DNA of 64,000 nucleotides. It comes from Heligmosomoides polygyrus polygyrus (Eukaryota > Nematoda > Chromadorea > Rhabditida > Heligmosomidae). Positions 1-11,700 of this stretch are shown here, one piece after another. Position 1 is the stretch's first letter, and the number at the start of each line of letters is the position of its first letter. Under the pieces are notes generated by a model. The model ran no database searches, was not told the DNA's origin, and saw only the letters and a list, made by a program, of their open reading frames with translations. The stretch covers positions 55,474,676 to 55,538,675 of the forward strand of contig OX377205.1 in NCBI GenBank assembly GCA_947396885.1. Direction: 5' to 3'. The translations under genes were made by a program, and so were the position numbers.

Positions 1-71
1 CATTGCCCAACGTGCCTGAGGATCGCCGGCGGAGGGCCTTAACATCAGAGGAAGGCAATCAATCTTCTTCC

Positions 72-185
72 GCGTTTGTCTCGCATAGCGGCGTGGTCCG
101 CTCTTCTGTTGTGGTGACGCCACTTCGCACGATCAAATGCTTGATCGGGGTGGATCTTATCGGCAATTGGAGCGGAGAGCGGATC
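72..185 (-). pseudogene. RTE family A 3'-end fragment
   Basis: On the minus strand this encodes a short peptide with the motif HPDQAFDRAKWRHH followed by a RRAD...RDKR tail, the same C-terminus seen in the longer RTE copies at 34979-38109 and 46567-48098. Only the last 35 or so codons survive, with an internal deletion just before HPDQAF. No reverse transcriptase motif is present. It is a dead 5'-truncated remnant. Confidence 0.7.
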
Positions 186-920
186 GAACTCACCGAATGG
201 CCATCGCGACTGCGGCAGCCACCGCCACGCCGTAATTAGAGGCTGTTGGGGCGCCACTGACCACTGCCACACGTGCGGAAGCCCATGCCGCAAACGCGTC
301 GACTACTTCTAGGGACTCTGCTTGAATCCCTCAGTGGTTTTTGCCCAGCTATTTAGCCAAATCAGGTTTCCTTTCGTCAGGAAGGCCACTGGATACCTTT
401 TAAGATGTAAAGAGGCCGGGTAGACTAATTGATCATAGCTGGCAAGGAAATAGGAGAGGACGCTGAAGACGGTTTCAAACGAATACCATAGAGAGTCATG
501 TGTTGGACTTGGAATTATTTTTGGAAAATAAATCCAGACTATTGAGGGAAACCTTAAGAGAAAAATTACATTGTTGCCAAACTGTTGCAAGCAAGCATAA
601 GAACGGCTGAAAATAGTCCTGAAGAAGGTAAATGAAGGGAGTGGAACGGGTAGAAGTAAGTATAAAGGACTACAAGGAGACCTAATGAGAGTACTGTTAG
701 GTCTTAAAGATTCGCAGGCCCTTAAAATCTGTTGTAGAAATCTATCCTGCTCCTTCTTCACCCCTCGTCCGCCCCATAGATCAGGACGTCGTTGCGGCTG
801 CGGTGGAGCATGTCGCGCTGGCGGCGGGTCAAGGCGGGGAGTCAGCAGACGTAACCGCGGACTTGCCGCTTTGCGGCATAGATCGCCGCAATTAGCGATG
901 GCATTCGTAACTTCAGCCCT
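186..920. other. No recognisable gene
   Basis: A 204-codon minus-strand open frame lies here, but it is rich in serine, proline and leucine without any motif I recognise, and I see no splice or element context for it. I treat it as chance. Confidence 0.5.
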
Positions 921-2225
921 CACCCAATAGGAGCAACGCCAAACCTTTGACGTATGGTGACATGGCGAATATGAGCCAAGTGCGTGACACCAGCCGTCCA
1001 GCGCAGCACTTTCGTCTCCATTACGCTAAGGCGGCTCTCAACCTCCTTCCTTGCAGGCCAGCACTGAGCACCGTTCATCGCTACTGGCCGGACAGCGGTT
1101 CTGTAGATCTTTGATTTAAAGCGCTCTGGTATCTTCCTGTCGCACAGAACGTCTGTCATTGAGCGTCATTGGAACCACGCTGCGCTCACGCGCGAGTTCA
1201 CCTCGAACGTCAGACTACCAGACGCAATTGCAATCCAAGGTACTTGAAATGTGTCGCTCGTACGAGCACAGTACCATTGATCTCAATGGACCCGGTCTCG
1301 TTTACGTCTGCCGTCAAGTACTCAGATTTTTTGACATTTAGCTTGAGGCCGAACGCCGCCAAGCGGCCACACCAAGCTAGCCCTTGTCGCTCAAGTTCGG
1401 CCCTGTTTCACTGGCAAGCATTAGGTGATCTGCATATAGCAGCGTCCAAGGAGCAGGCTTCTGAAGATCTCGTGAAATGGCTTCCATTACGGCAATAAAA
1501 AAGAGTTGTGAGACCTGCCCTCCTCTACGGCAGTGAGTGCTGGGCCCCGGGTAAGGCGCAGGAGCGGCAACTGCACGCGGCGGAGATGAGGATGCTGAGG
1601 TGGGCATGTGGATGGACCCGTCGGGACAGGGTGCAAAACGAGGATGTTAGGGCAGTGATGAAGACAGCTCCGATCCAGCTGAAGATGAGAAAGCAGCGGC
1701 TGAGGTGGTATGGACATGTCCTCAGAAGACCAGAGGATCACCCTACAAGGTTGGCCCTAGATTTCGAGGCAAGCGTCCGAGAGGAGCTCCAAGGAAAAGA
1801 TTGAAGGACGTCATCAAGAGAGATCTCGCCGAAGTCTGCGCCACGGCAGATGACGCCCTTGATAGGATGAGGTGGCGACAGATCACAAGAACAGCGGACC
1901 CTGCGCGGGACTAAACGCTCAGGGGAAGAAGAAGACGGCAATAAAAAAGAGTGGGGAGAGCGCGGAATCTTGTGATTGGAAGCTCCGTCGATGTGCCGAT
2001 CGGCGCTCTCATTTGACTCTAGGGACAAGAGTAAAAAGTGCGCACCCACTCAATAAGGTCTTCGGGAACACCGTGCTTTCGTAAGGCGTAGCATACAACC
2101 TCACGCGGTACACGATCAAATGCTTTCTCCAAGTCGAGAAAAGCAAGATGCAGCGGTTTTTGTTTCTCGCGATGTCCTTATACAAGAGGATGAACAGCAT
2201 GAATGGCATCGATGATGCTACCTGG
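921..2225 (-). pseudogene. RTE family A reverse transcriptase remnant, interrupted
   Basis: The minus strand carries reverse transcriptase to C-terminal segments in several frames. Reading leftward from about 2225 there is GSIIDAIHA, then LDLEKAFDRVPREV (RT motif A with its aspartate), then HGVPEDLIEW. After the nested insertion at 1507-1934 come the domain downstream of YADD and the C-terminal motif ETKVLRWTAGVTHL. The left end stops abruptly after FGVAPIG. Multiple stops and frameshifts make it non-functional. The insertion lies between 18-bp direct repeats, so the two halves were one element when it was hit. Confidence 0.8.
1489..1952 (+). mobile_element. 5'-truncated RTE family B insertion with 18-bp TSD
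   Basis: The 18-base direct repeat acggcaataaaaaagagt occurs at 1489-1506 and 1935-1952. Between them (1507-1934) is the C-terminal end of RTE family B on the plus strand, starting at RPALLYGSECW and ending after a frameshift near 1770 with the RWRQITRTADP terminus. The 3' tail is GA-rich (ggggaagaagaag). The same sequence is the end of the long element at 14925-18082. This is a typical target-primed insertion, severely 5' truncated, landing inside an older family A copy. Confidence 0.9.
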
Positions 2226-4447
2226 AATGCAATCAGTAAGACTGATATTATCGATTCTTCACCAGATTGTGCACCGATCAGAATGGGAGTTAAGTGATTA
2301 TGATCGTCGACGGAAGGCCGCCGCAGCAGTTGAGAGGTTTCGATCGGGAGGCCAATATCGGTCGATATTATCGATTTCCTGACTGGCGGATTCGGTTTGG
2401 GGGACACGCGGGTGTTGTGGCCGATGGAAGTGCTTCACAGCAAATGGAAAGTTTCAGCCGGAAGGCGAATACCGATAAATATTGTTGATTTTAGCTTGAA
2501 AGTGACGTTCCTTTGTTTGTTTGTCGATAACGGTTAAACGGCTCGTCACTGCCGTAGTGGTCACGCGTGGAAAAATTTCTGCACAACATAGTACTAGAAG
2601 CGGTGTGAATCCTCGGCTCTGTCAAAAAGGCTTTTTGTCGTGGGGCCAAAATCTTCAGATGCTCAGTATTTATCGAGAATGTCGATTTTTGCCTTAGGTT
2701 GGCCGTTTGATGGTGAGGAGTGAAGGTGCCTGCAGTCAATTTGGCGAGAGTGAAGTGGGTGACCGTTTTGTGGGGCATCAGGAGGGTTGTCCAAGAATCT
2801 AGGAGACGCAGGCAGTGATTAGCACAAGCATCGACATCAGTAAACCGCCTGGAGATAATGCCGATGTTGAAAGTGGTGGTGCGGAGGGGGGGGGGGGTCT
2901 GGATTGCTTCGTACTGCAAAACTACTCACTTGATTTTAAGGAATGTAGAGCAGGGTTGGCACATAAGGTTCTCAGATGTTGCCTTTTGTACTGCAAGGGA
3001 AGAAAGAAAGTTGCATCGGGAGGGCAGCTATCTTGATGTTATTGCCCTTGCGATTCAAAGTCCACGCGAATCCATGAAGCAGAATAGCGAAGGGACGAAG
3101 AATCCAAACACCGATAACATTAGCAATTCAAATATACAGCCGTTTCTCCAGTACTCTTCCATAATTCGTGACACTAACGCACTATCGAAAAGCAAGAAGC
3201 GAACGAAGATTTCGATGACTGGCAACCTGGACTCATCAAATGTCCTCATGTTACTGGAGCAGTCAGGTTAGAGCAGCTTCGCCGAGGTAATCATGCAAGA
3301 ATGGGCACCATGCGCTAATCAAAGCCATGGCTCAGTCATTTGGATAAGCGAACAACGAATACGAAATTCCTAAAGGAGACGGTGTGCCAGAAGGAAAACT
3401 ACCAACTTGAAAGGCTGCACCTCAACATCACACCAGGTCTTCGGAAAGAGGGAGATTCATTACAATTTCTACCGAATTCGCAAAAAGTTACCCTCTATCA
3501 AATGATCAGTGATAATGCTGACAACGAGTCACGACTGTGTTATAAAAGCCAAATCATATTTATGTTTGCTAACGTTTGGCATCAATGCAGTTGAGTTCTT
3601 GACCAGCGATTTAACGTTAGCTAATATCCAACTGATGTTGCGATCTTTGAACCTTTGCTGCCTTTTAGTACCCCGAAATGGGTTCCTTATGAAGCGAAGA
3701 TCTGATAGGCTGAGAGGTAAAGAGCATCGACAGCGAGATTAGAGGAGTGGCATTTGTTTAGGAAGTTTCCTCAATTGCCACCCTCTCTCCTCAGAGGATG
3801 TTGTAGGTCCTACCATATTCAGCCAAACTTTAAAAACGCATATCATTTGTAATTATGAAAGGGGGTAGGGTGAAGTCTAAGCGAAACGTTTTTCCAATTT
3901 TCGAAGGTGTGAGAGCGCAATAGTGCCAGTGAGTCGGTTCTATTTCCTTGTCGCCGTGTTGCAGAGGAGTCCAATGATAAACTCTCTGATTCCCGTCGTG
4001 CTGCTTCTCTATATTTCCTGCCATCCCTTCTCGGCCCGGTGTCTGCAGCCTACTTGAGCTCGGCGCCTACCGATTGCCGTCTCTGAACGCAAGGGGAGCT
4101 CAAACAAGGTTGAGAGAAAATGGTTCGCAAATTCAGAATCAGCGTTCGAAGCTGCACCCCACAATGAACCTCTCATCTCGAAGTGATACGGCGACCTGGC
4201 ATGCTTCCCTTGTGGAGAAGATGCGCCGTTGCAAGTAGGGCGTTTTCCAGCGTTGGTGGAGCTGCCTAGTTAGCTCACTATCTGAACGATCGAAATGGTG
4301 TAGACGGAGGTAAGTGCGGCGCTTTCTCGCGACTATTAAATCTGTGGTACCTCGTCCCAATCCCTGCACATAGAGGGCTACGGCCGACCAAACCATAATG
4401 CGGCAGCCTCTAGCAGGTAGGGGCTTCCTTCCCCCAAAATAACCCTA
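2226..4447. other. No recognisable gene; unclassified repeats
   Basis: Short open frames only. There is a 12-base G run at 2886-2897. Positions 2300-2490 contain a degenerate duplicated motif around cgataaatat / cgatattatcgat. A sequence near 4045-4062 (cagcctacttgagctc) matches the terminal motif of the MITE at 21014-21152. I cannot support a gene. Confidence 0.5.
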
Positions 4448-4570
4448 TCCCAATCATCCAAAAATCCGAGGTCTACGAAATTTCCCGTATCCGAATCATC
4501 CAAAAATCAGGGGTCCACCAAAATAGCGTTATCCGAATCATCCATTATCCGAAGATTTTCGATCGGATCC
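4448..4570. repeat. Short tandem repeat, about 42-bp unit, three degenerate copies
   Basis: The motif tatccgaatcatccaaaaat recurs about every 42 bases, three times, the last copy diverged (tatccgaatcatccattatc). Confidence 0.65.
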
Positions 4571-4867
4571 AATGTATAATCCAAAGCGAGCGATAAGAGT
4601 CGTCAGGCTGGCGGAGTAGTTGACTGTTAAGGAGAACGCCTATGTTTCGAGTCTTCTCGGTTCCATTGTGTTCGACATGACTAAAAATTCAACAAGCGGC
4701 TTCGCTCACAATATCGTTTCGGGTTATGCTCATTGCCACATTTTGCAAAGGAAAAATGCCCTTTGGCAAGTTCTCTCTGAATTCTCTTCCAAACTCTGTA
4801 CCTAATACAATTGTAGACATTAGATGGCAAGCATCGTTCACTCAGAACTGAAATATCATATGTTCCA

Positions 4868-5794
4868 CTCAAAATGAGGTGGACACATGTTTCGAACTGC
4901 TGAATAAGCAGTCGGAACATATAAAGCTTACGAGAGAAAAACCTACGGAAAATTGGCTGGCCTTCCTGAATGTCCAGGTACACTTTTCTCATAGTGAAAT
5001 TAAAACTAGATGGTACAGGAAACCCAGTAGCATGAACATCCTTGTTCACGATTGCTCTGCTCACCCTTCCAGTACCAAAAGGGGCATTATTAAAAACATG
5101 TTCCGGACTGCTGCCACGGTATCGTCTGACAGTGAGCAAAAATTGCTTTCATTAAAGATGGCACACAACATTGCAGAAAGTAACGGGTATCCAGCCCAAA
5201 GTTGGCAAAAGGGAGGTAGGGCGCATGCTACAGCGCTAGTCCGTCGAGAAGAAAGGGGCAAGATACCCTTCTGCGTGACCTTCATCTCAGACAAAGTGAG
5301 TGGAGAGATACGCAGAGCGGTTCTCCAAGACGTTGTAAGGGTTGTAGATGTCCCTCCTACAACCTTGAAGACACAGTTGGTCCGGAATCGTATCTACGAT
5401 CGGACGTGCCCAACCTCGTCCTGCGTAGTTTGCCCAATGGGAAACAGGGGGAATGTATGACATCTGGGGTAGTTTCTCTCGTGTCGTGCAATGAGTGTGG
5501 GGAGCACTATATAGGGGAAACGGGCAGATTTCTTTGTGTCAGGATCAGGGGGCATCTGGACGGCCTTGGGAAAACCAATGCCCGCACTCCTTGGGGAGAA
5601 CACAGGTCCTGCGCCATGGGGGCACGATGATTCAGGTGTCTGTTTCGATCCTGGCGCACGAAAGTGACATTTCGGCACGCAGGACGCTAGAGGCACTTTG
5701 GATTGCGGCGAAGTATCCGCAGGTCAATCACAAGGAAGAGTGCATCGCGATTACTCAAGAACTGGCCCTCTTTGGGGAGCTCTGTGGGTTTTGA
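4868..5794 (+). pseudogene. Penelope-like element fragment: RT C-terminus plus GIY-YIG endonuclease
   Basis: The first part, to about 5445, reads LNKQSEHIKLTRE and then WYRKPSSMNILVHDCSAHP, the region following the catalytic core of Penelope-like reverse transcriptases. It continues into a cysteine-rich linker (TCPTSSCVVCPMG). A frameshift near 5445-5455 moves the reading into GVVSLVSCNECGEHYIGETGR, a GIY-YIG endonuclease signature with the CNECG knuckle and the conserved arginine of the GETGR helix. A second frameshift near 5600 restores ILAHESDISARRTLEALWI and a terminal ELALFGELCGF, stopping at 5794. PLEs use this endonuclease to nick the target for priming. The RT core with its YIDD motif is missing, so this is a 5'-truncated dead copy. 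The minus-strand element at 13815-18790 is the same superfamily. Confidence 0.88.
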
Positions 5795-6080
5795 TCTGCT
5801 CGATCTGACCCCCGAGGTACCTAAGTCGGGTGGTCCCTAGGAACACAGCTCATTCAACCACAATTGCTTCCAGCTACGGGTGTCTGGTGATCAAACGTCA
5901 TCCACCTCGAAGGTTAGTGGTGCCTCGAATATCGGATCCTGCCTCTATTTTCCTTAGGAAGAGTACTCTGTAGTAAGAAATGGTGTTTGGGGGAACAATT
6001 CCACAAGTATCTGCGACTTTTCCAGGCACTGAGGAAGGCGACGATGCCGAAACGTCAGCCGTAATAAAGTTGATGACAAT
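5795..6080 (+). ncRNA. PLE 3' noncoding region with hammerhead-like core
   Basis: The region after the endonuclease stop ends with CTGAGGA (6029-6035), a short stem GGC...GCC, then GAAACGTC (6049-6056), followed by cagccgtaataaag. CTGANGA, a closing stem and GAAA are the catalytic core elements of hammerhead ribozymes, which are known from Penelope-like elements. The same arrangement recurs at 20826-20870, 43528-43570 and 49575-49615. I infer a ribozyme-type terminal motif. One extra nucleotide sits between CTGANGA and the stem in every copy and I do not see an obvious stem III, so activity is unproven. Confidence 0.4.
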
Positions 6081-6317
6081 CTTGGTCAACAGCTGAACAA
6101 TCTCATCTATAGATTGACAACGTTATGCCAAGATTTACTGAAAGCCGAACATGGGCAGAACTGAAATAATTTTTTAATAGTTTCTTGGCCTGAAACAGTA
6201 AGAAAAAACGCGAGACATCAGCTATGCAAAGTCTTTCTGTAAGAAGGACGACAACATTTTAAACACAATGAAGCTAGCGTTTTCTGAGGTGCATGGTGAT
6301 ACATTTAAAAGGGTCCC

Positions 6318-9092
6318 TCACATTCAGTGGGCACGTTGACGGGCGTTAGTTGGTGAAGCACTGAGCGAAGGAGAGTTGATTTCTGCGCGGTGCAGGAGAC
6401 GAGGTGGTCCTTCCGCAAGTCAAGAGACATAGGACGTGGCCTCAAGACCGTTCTATGTGGAAGTCCGAGGACCGATAGTGGAGATGAAGTCACCGTCTCC
6501 GAACGATTTCGTCACTGTATTGTAAGCGTCGAGCGCTTTGACGACCGATTGATGAAGATCGTTGTCGCCGCTGACTCTATCACTTCTTCTCTGCGTATTC
6601 TCCGCAGACTGGCTGCTCCGATCAAGCCAAGGATGAGTTTTGGAACCTGTTTGATGAGAAGACAGCAGAGGAGCCGTCGAAAGATGTCATCATAGTCGCT
6701 GGTGACCTTGACGGGCACGTAGGTGCTACGACAGACGGGTACAGCTGTCATGGTGGTTTCGGATACGGGCCGATGGTTAGCGAATTCTTGATTACGCGTA
6801 TCACATAGCCTCACTATAATGAGGACCGTCTTCCGAAAACACGTCTCGTACCTTGTCTCATACTACAGGGGGAGTAGGAAGACTCAGATAGACTTTGTAT
6901 TGTGAGAGATCGCAACCGGAGTCTTGTCACAGACGCGAAGATCGTGCCGTTCAAGGCTTTCGCCACACAGCGCCGACCGCTGATCTGCATTTTAAAGATC
7001 GCCCTACGAGGCTGAAGCAGGTCGAGCGATGCGGTGCAGCAAGAATCAAGTGGTGGCGAATAAGAGAAAAGGAAGCAGCTGTGATTTCTCGCGAGCGGTT
7101 ACCGACAGTCACGGCTGTCGACGAAACTTGGAAGAAGGCGACCGACGCAATTCCTCAAGCTGCACAGTCGGAACTCGACATTACGACGTCTGGGCGACGG
7201 AAGGTCGACAAGCAGGCCTGGCTGTGGAGAGATGACGTGAAAGCAAAAGTGCAAGAGAAGAAGTCGCTTTATCACGTGTTTCTCGGCGAAAAGACAGCCA
7301 ATGACTGACAGAAGTACCAAAAAGCGAAGAAAGCTGCAAAGAAGACCGTGGCTGTTGCAAAAGCCACTCATTATGGAGATGTCAACGAGAAGCTCGAGTC
7401 ACGCGATGGTGAGCGGTGTCTGTACCGACTTGCAAAGTATCGCCATCGGCAGACCGAGGATATTGAGAATTTCTTCAGCATCAATGATGAGAATGGCCAT
7501 CTTATTACGGACCGCAAGAAGGCATCGGAGCGATGGCGCGACTACTTTGAGGAAATCTCTGCGGTAGAATTTCCTCATCCAGCCATCCCTTCTACGGCTC
7601 CAACCCTCGGCCCCGTTCAGAACACCGTGGAGGAGATTCAAGCGACTTTGAAACAGATGAGGCCAGGCAAAGCGACTGGGCCCGATGACGTGGCAGCTGA
7701 TTGATGGAAGTCCAAGTGCTATACCCCGCTGAGTGGTTGGCAAAGTTCTTTAATCAGGTTGTGGCGGAGAAGAAAGTCCCTGAGTGTTGGCGTCAAGGTA
7801 CGACGATTCCTATTTGGAAGAAGAAGGACAGTCCTGAAGACTGCTCCAATTATCGTCCGATTCGCTTGCTTTCGCACATCATGAAGGTCTTTGAGCGAAT
7901 TGTCGATGGACGAATTCGGGAGATCGTTCAAGCAATCAGTGCGGCTTCGTGGCTGGCTGTGACACTGTTGATGCCATTCACGCCTGTCGCCTCCTAGTCG
8001 AGAAGCACCGCGAGAAACAGAAGCCAGTGGATATCGCCTTCCTCGACTTGGAGAAGGCCTTTGACCGCGTACTGCTTGAAGTGATATGGTATCCTTGCGG
8101 CATCATGGAGTTCCTGAAGAGCTCATAGAGTGGATGCGAATTCTCTACTGTTGTCCAAAGGGTCGAATTCAAGCAGCAGCTGGGACCTCGATGAAATTTT
8201 TGACATCTCTGTCGGGGAACACCAGGATTCTGCGTTTTCCCCACTCCCTCTGTTGTCGTGATGGACGGCATTACACGGGATCTTAGAAGCTAGTTCCCTG
8301 GACTTTGCTTTATGCTGATGACGTAATGCTCGCTAGCGAGGATAAAGGTGAACTGGAGCGAGAGGTGCAAGCCTGGTGTGATCGCATGGAACGGTTTGGG
8401 TTCTAATTGAACATGAAGAAGACCGAATATTTAACGACGGACGTTATCGAGTGCAGCTCCATCAAGGTTAACGACAATGAGCTTCCACGTTCTTTAAGTA
8501 TCTGGATCAGCAGTCGCGTCTGACGGCAAACTGATGGTCGAAGTGAATTCACGCGTGAGTGCAGCTTGGTCCAAGTGGCGTTCGCTGACTGGCGCGCTTT
8601 GCGACAAGAGGACACAAGAGCACCTGAAGTCGAAGATCTACAGAGCAGTCGTCCGGCCGGTAGCAAAGTATGGCACTGAGTGTTGGCCTGCTACCAAGGA
8701 GTTGAAACGCGCCTCAGCGTCAAGGAGACGAAGATGCTGCGCTGGACGGCGGGAGTCACGCGCATCGACCGCACCCGAAAGATGACATTCGGCAGAGGTT
8801 CGGTGTCGCGCCGATAGCCGACAAGATGCGCGAAGCTCGCTTGCGATGGTACGGTCACGTTTTGCGTGGAAAGGAAGACAGCGTCCGCGAGATAGGCCTT
8901 AACTTCGAAGTAATAGGAAAGCGGCCTAGAGAGCGCCCGAAGCAGCGCTGGGCTGATACGTTACACATGGACTTGAAAGTAGCTGGTGTCCACCCTGATC
9001 TAGCGCTAGATCGGGAAAGGTGGCGTCATTACACCAGAATAGCGGACTACGCCACGAAGCAGGACAGTCGCTGAAGAAGAAGAAGAAGAAGA
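6318..9092 (+). pseudogene. RTE family A element, near full length but heavily decayed
   Basis: The plus strand carries an endonuclease-reverse transcriptase in order: VGTLTG and VDFCAVQETRWS (endonuclease, with the catalytic glutamate kept), TERFRH-type endonuclease middle, a TQRRPLICI-like endonuclease end near 6965, the linker RIKWWRIREKEAAVIS, GKATGPDDV (7670), FNQVVAEKKVPECW and NYRPIRLLSHIMKVFERIVDGRI (RT), FLDLEKAFDR (8040), LYADDVMLAS near 8310, and the C-terminal VSAAWSKWRSLTG and RWYGHVLRG motifs (8560-8870), ending in HPDLALDRERWRHYTR. The 3' tail is a GAA repeat at 9072-9092. At least six frameshifts and several stops are present. I found no TSD. The 5' end is lost at or shortly before the endonuclease start. 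Confidence 0.85.
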
Positions 9093-10071
9093 AATCACAG
9101 CTAGTGGTTTAATGTGTGACTCCTCACTTTCCATGAATGTTCGAAATGTTCGATCCGACAGACCTCCTCCTGTTAAGAACATGCGGTTCTAAGGCGCTTC
9201 TTGAGCAGTAGCTGTGTTTCTAAGTTTCATGAGCTCTTTTTTCGGTCAGTGGAAGGACAACTTTCATCCCCAGATCATGTTCACATAGTTGTGCATAGGA
9301 CGAACGAACGGAGCGATTTCTATCAAAACGCTTGCATGATGTAGGGATGAATATTTCAATCTCTAACGCAGTGCATGCAGTTTCGGACAGATACATTCTC
9401 GCCTAGCATGGTAGCTAACATCTTGTCGCTGACAGTCTACGTTTCTCTGGGTAGTATTTTGAACCATGTTTCCCAAGAAAAACTCGATTTGCTTATCACA
9501 CTCTTACCACATCAGTATCATGGACAACTGAAAGCAACAACCGCAAAAAAGCGATGCATAGCTCATCTCTTTTTAATGTCTTTTTATGCATTTTGTTTAA
9601 GTTCAAGAGGTGAGTAGTCAGTGCAAAATAACCAATGAGTGGTGAATCACTCTTTCCCCAGAAAGTGGAACACGAAACGGAACAGAAGGAATAAAAGAGG
9701 AATAAAAGGAATAAAGAAACAGGAATTCTGCACAGTGAAACGGGCTCGCCCATTTTGAGCAAAACACCAATGGAGTCGGAGCTACGACTTGTCTCTCACG
9801 AGACTGAGAATCTTTTCGCTCCAGCTCTGCGACAGATTAGTCCACAATGATAAGCTACGCTAGTAAATAAATCTGTTCAACACGCATATACATATTTATG
9901 AACAGTGACACTTTGTCCGATTACGGTATGTTGTGGTAAGCGTGTGTGACGTAACACTAAACATTGTACTACACATTACATTAAGCATTCTTACTATTTC
10001 AGCTACTCCAGTGCTGTAGCAGCGCTACTTAACACCGTATCACCACCTATATATAAAAGAGTTTGTCCGTC
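9093..10071. other. No recognisable gene
   Basis: Only short open frames without motifs. Nothing here resembles a host exon or an element I know. Confidence 0.5.
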
Positions 10072-10305
10072 GAGCGATCTAATCTAAGTGAGATACGCCG
10101 CATTTCCACAACATTTCCATAACGAGAGCGGTCGAGTGATCTAACCTAAGTGAGCTACGCCGCATCACCCACAGCGAGATCGCTCGAATGATCTAACCTA
10201 AGTTAGGTACGCCGCATCATCCACAGTGAGAGCGGTCGAATGATCTAACCTAAGTGAGGTAGGCCGCATCATCCACAGCGAGAGCGGTCGAATGATCTAA
10301 CCTAA
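10072..10305. repeat. 52-bp satellite, left part
   Basis: Units of 52 bases (about gagagcggtcgaatgatcta followed by acctaagtgaggtacgccgc and atcatccacagc) start at 10072, 10124, 10176, 10228 and 10280. The fifth unit is cut after cctaa at 10305 and resumes at 12434, so the intervening 2.1 kb is an insertion. Confidence 0.9.
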
Positions 10306-10853
10306 CGAGGAAGGTCAAAGAGGTCACCGTGGAGTTTCTCAAAGCGACCTATATAGGGTTGCAGGGCGTTGTCTGGGAAGCACCACAGTGGTTTCCAAAT
10401 TTCCTGCGGACCTCTGGGTAGGTCAAAAATGGCAAAAAACTGTACCGCTTCAATGCGGGTCGATAACGCAAAACTGACGCCTGGAATGCCCTTGTCCTGC
10501 CCACAAATAGTCCTGCAAAAGGTTTGGAGCTTCAATCATTGCTAGAAGATAGGAATTGATTAATTCCTAATTGAAGCGAGACGGCGCATTCACGGGAGGC
10601 GCGCGCCACTATAGAGCCAGCGACTGGATAGCCGAGTGGTTAGCGTGGCGGACTTGAGGGTGGGAGGTCGGGGGTTCGATTCCGGCGGTGTTGTTTCGGC
10701 ATTGCTGGGCGCATATCTTGCTTTTTTGCCACCGTAAACTGCTTTTCTGTCACGACTAGGTGTCATATTCGATTTCCAACCTTGATTTCAATCTTCTGTG
10801 ATGCGATTTTACTTCAAAACACAAGTCACGCTAATGAACATGCAATAAACTGT

Positions 10854-11700
10854 TTAGCAGTTGTGGTAACATTTTATGAAACACGTGAAGCAAAGCAGCT
10901 TCTGACAGCAGCAGCAGCGGATAAATGCCAAGGAAGAACAGCCGGAAGCTTCTTGGCAGGACGTGTCGACAGGCACTTCATCGAAGGCGTAGTCCGCCGG
11001 TGTTGAGAAGTGCCCGGGATGCACATCCGCTATAGTTGTGCTCGAATGACCTATTCGAATAGGTATTCGAATGATTTTCATTCGAATTTCAATATTTGAA
11101 TTCGATTATTCAAAAAATCGCGTTTTTCGAATGTATTCGAAATTCGAATGGCCGAAAATTGCGGGTATTCGAAACCATTCGAATATTCGAAAATTTTGCA
11201 AGAGCACAACTATAATGTCCGCATATCCAGCTGCCACCCACGCGCACGCAAAGCACCTTCGGAATACCGGAGCGCAGAATTGTCTATACGTCTGACTGAC
11301 CACCTGCAAGGACGGGTGCCTTGAAAATTGCCTTAAAAATTTAAACATCAAGTGAGCTGGTCCCAAGCGATTCATGATTACCTTCAAAGTATTGTCTCTT
11401 GAGAAGCAGTTGAAATCCGGACGGAAGTGGAGCACATGTTCATGAATTCGACGGATGAACCGTTTGAAAAGCAGGATGAATTATACATCGAAAGGCTGGC
11501 AAAGGCTCGTCGCTCCTGGTGGTATTGTCATCAGCTTAAGCTCTTTTCCAGCAGGCACCTCGGAAACGAGGTTCTCGTGATCCCTGAACCCATGCCAGCT
11601 GTCAAGGAGGACAATGGTTAGGGGTGCAGCCGAAGTGTCAACCACGCATTCTCGAAAGAAACGCGGGACTTGTTGCTTACATGTAGCGCGCGTGAGTGTC
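10854..11700 (-). pseudogene. DDE transposase C-terminal half, broken
   Basis: Reading leftward from 11700: APLTIVLLDSWHGFRDHENL (an aspartate-containing DDE-type strand), then LMTIPPGATSLCQPFDVY, a motif of the PP-TT-QP-DV type typical of DDE superfamily transposases. A frameshift near 11490 follows and then KRFIRRIHEHVLHFRPDFN...FSRDNTLKV and YRQFCAPVFRRCFACAWVAAGY. A 184-bp MITE interrupts the frame at 11031-11214. The protein then resumes with HPGHFSTPADYAFDE and finishes with a cysteine-rich tail (CCCCQKLLCFTCFIK, then a stop at 10854) that looks metal-binding. The N-terminal half is absent. The whole is dead. Confidence 0.75.
11031..11214. mobile_element. 184-bp MITE, hAT-like, 8-bp imperfect TSD
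   Basis: Its termini are TATAGTTGTGCTC and the exact inverse. The interior is built from repeated TTCGAA/ATTCGAAT words. The flanks are acatccgc (11023-11030) and atgtccgc (11215-11222). The intact counterpart in the opposite arm reads atgtccgc once, so the empty site is preserved inside this window. An 8-bp duplication is a hallmark of hAT elements. Confidence 0.75.

Noticed and set aside
309..923. 204-codon minus-strand open frame
   Set aside because: Low-complexity Ser/Pro/Leu composition, no motif, no splice context.
4681..5139. 152-codon minus-strand frame
   Set aside because: Antisense to the PLE coding region.
10621..10690. Genuine tRNA gene
   Set aside because: A and B boxes are present but the T stem does not pair well, and the same sequence is inverted in the other transposon arm.
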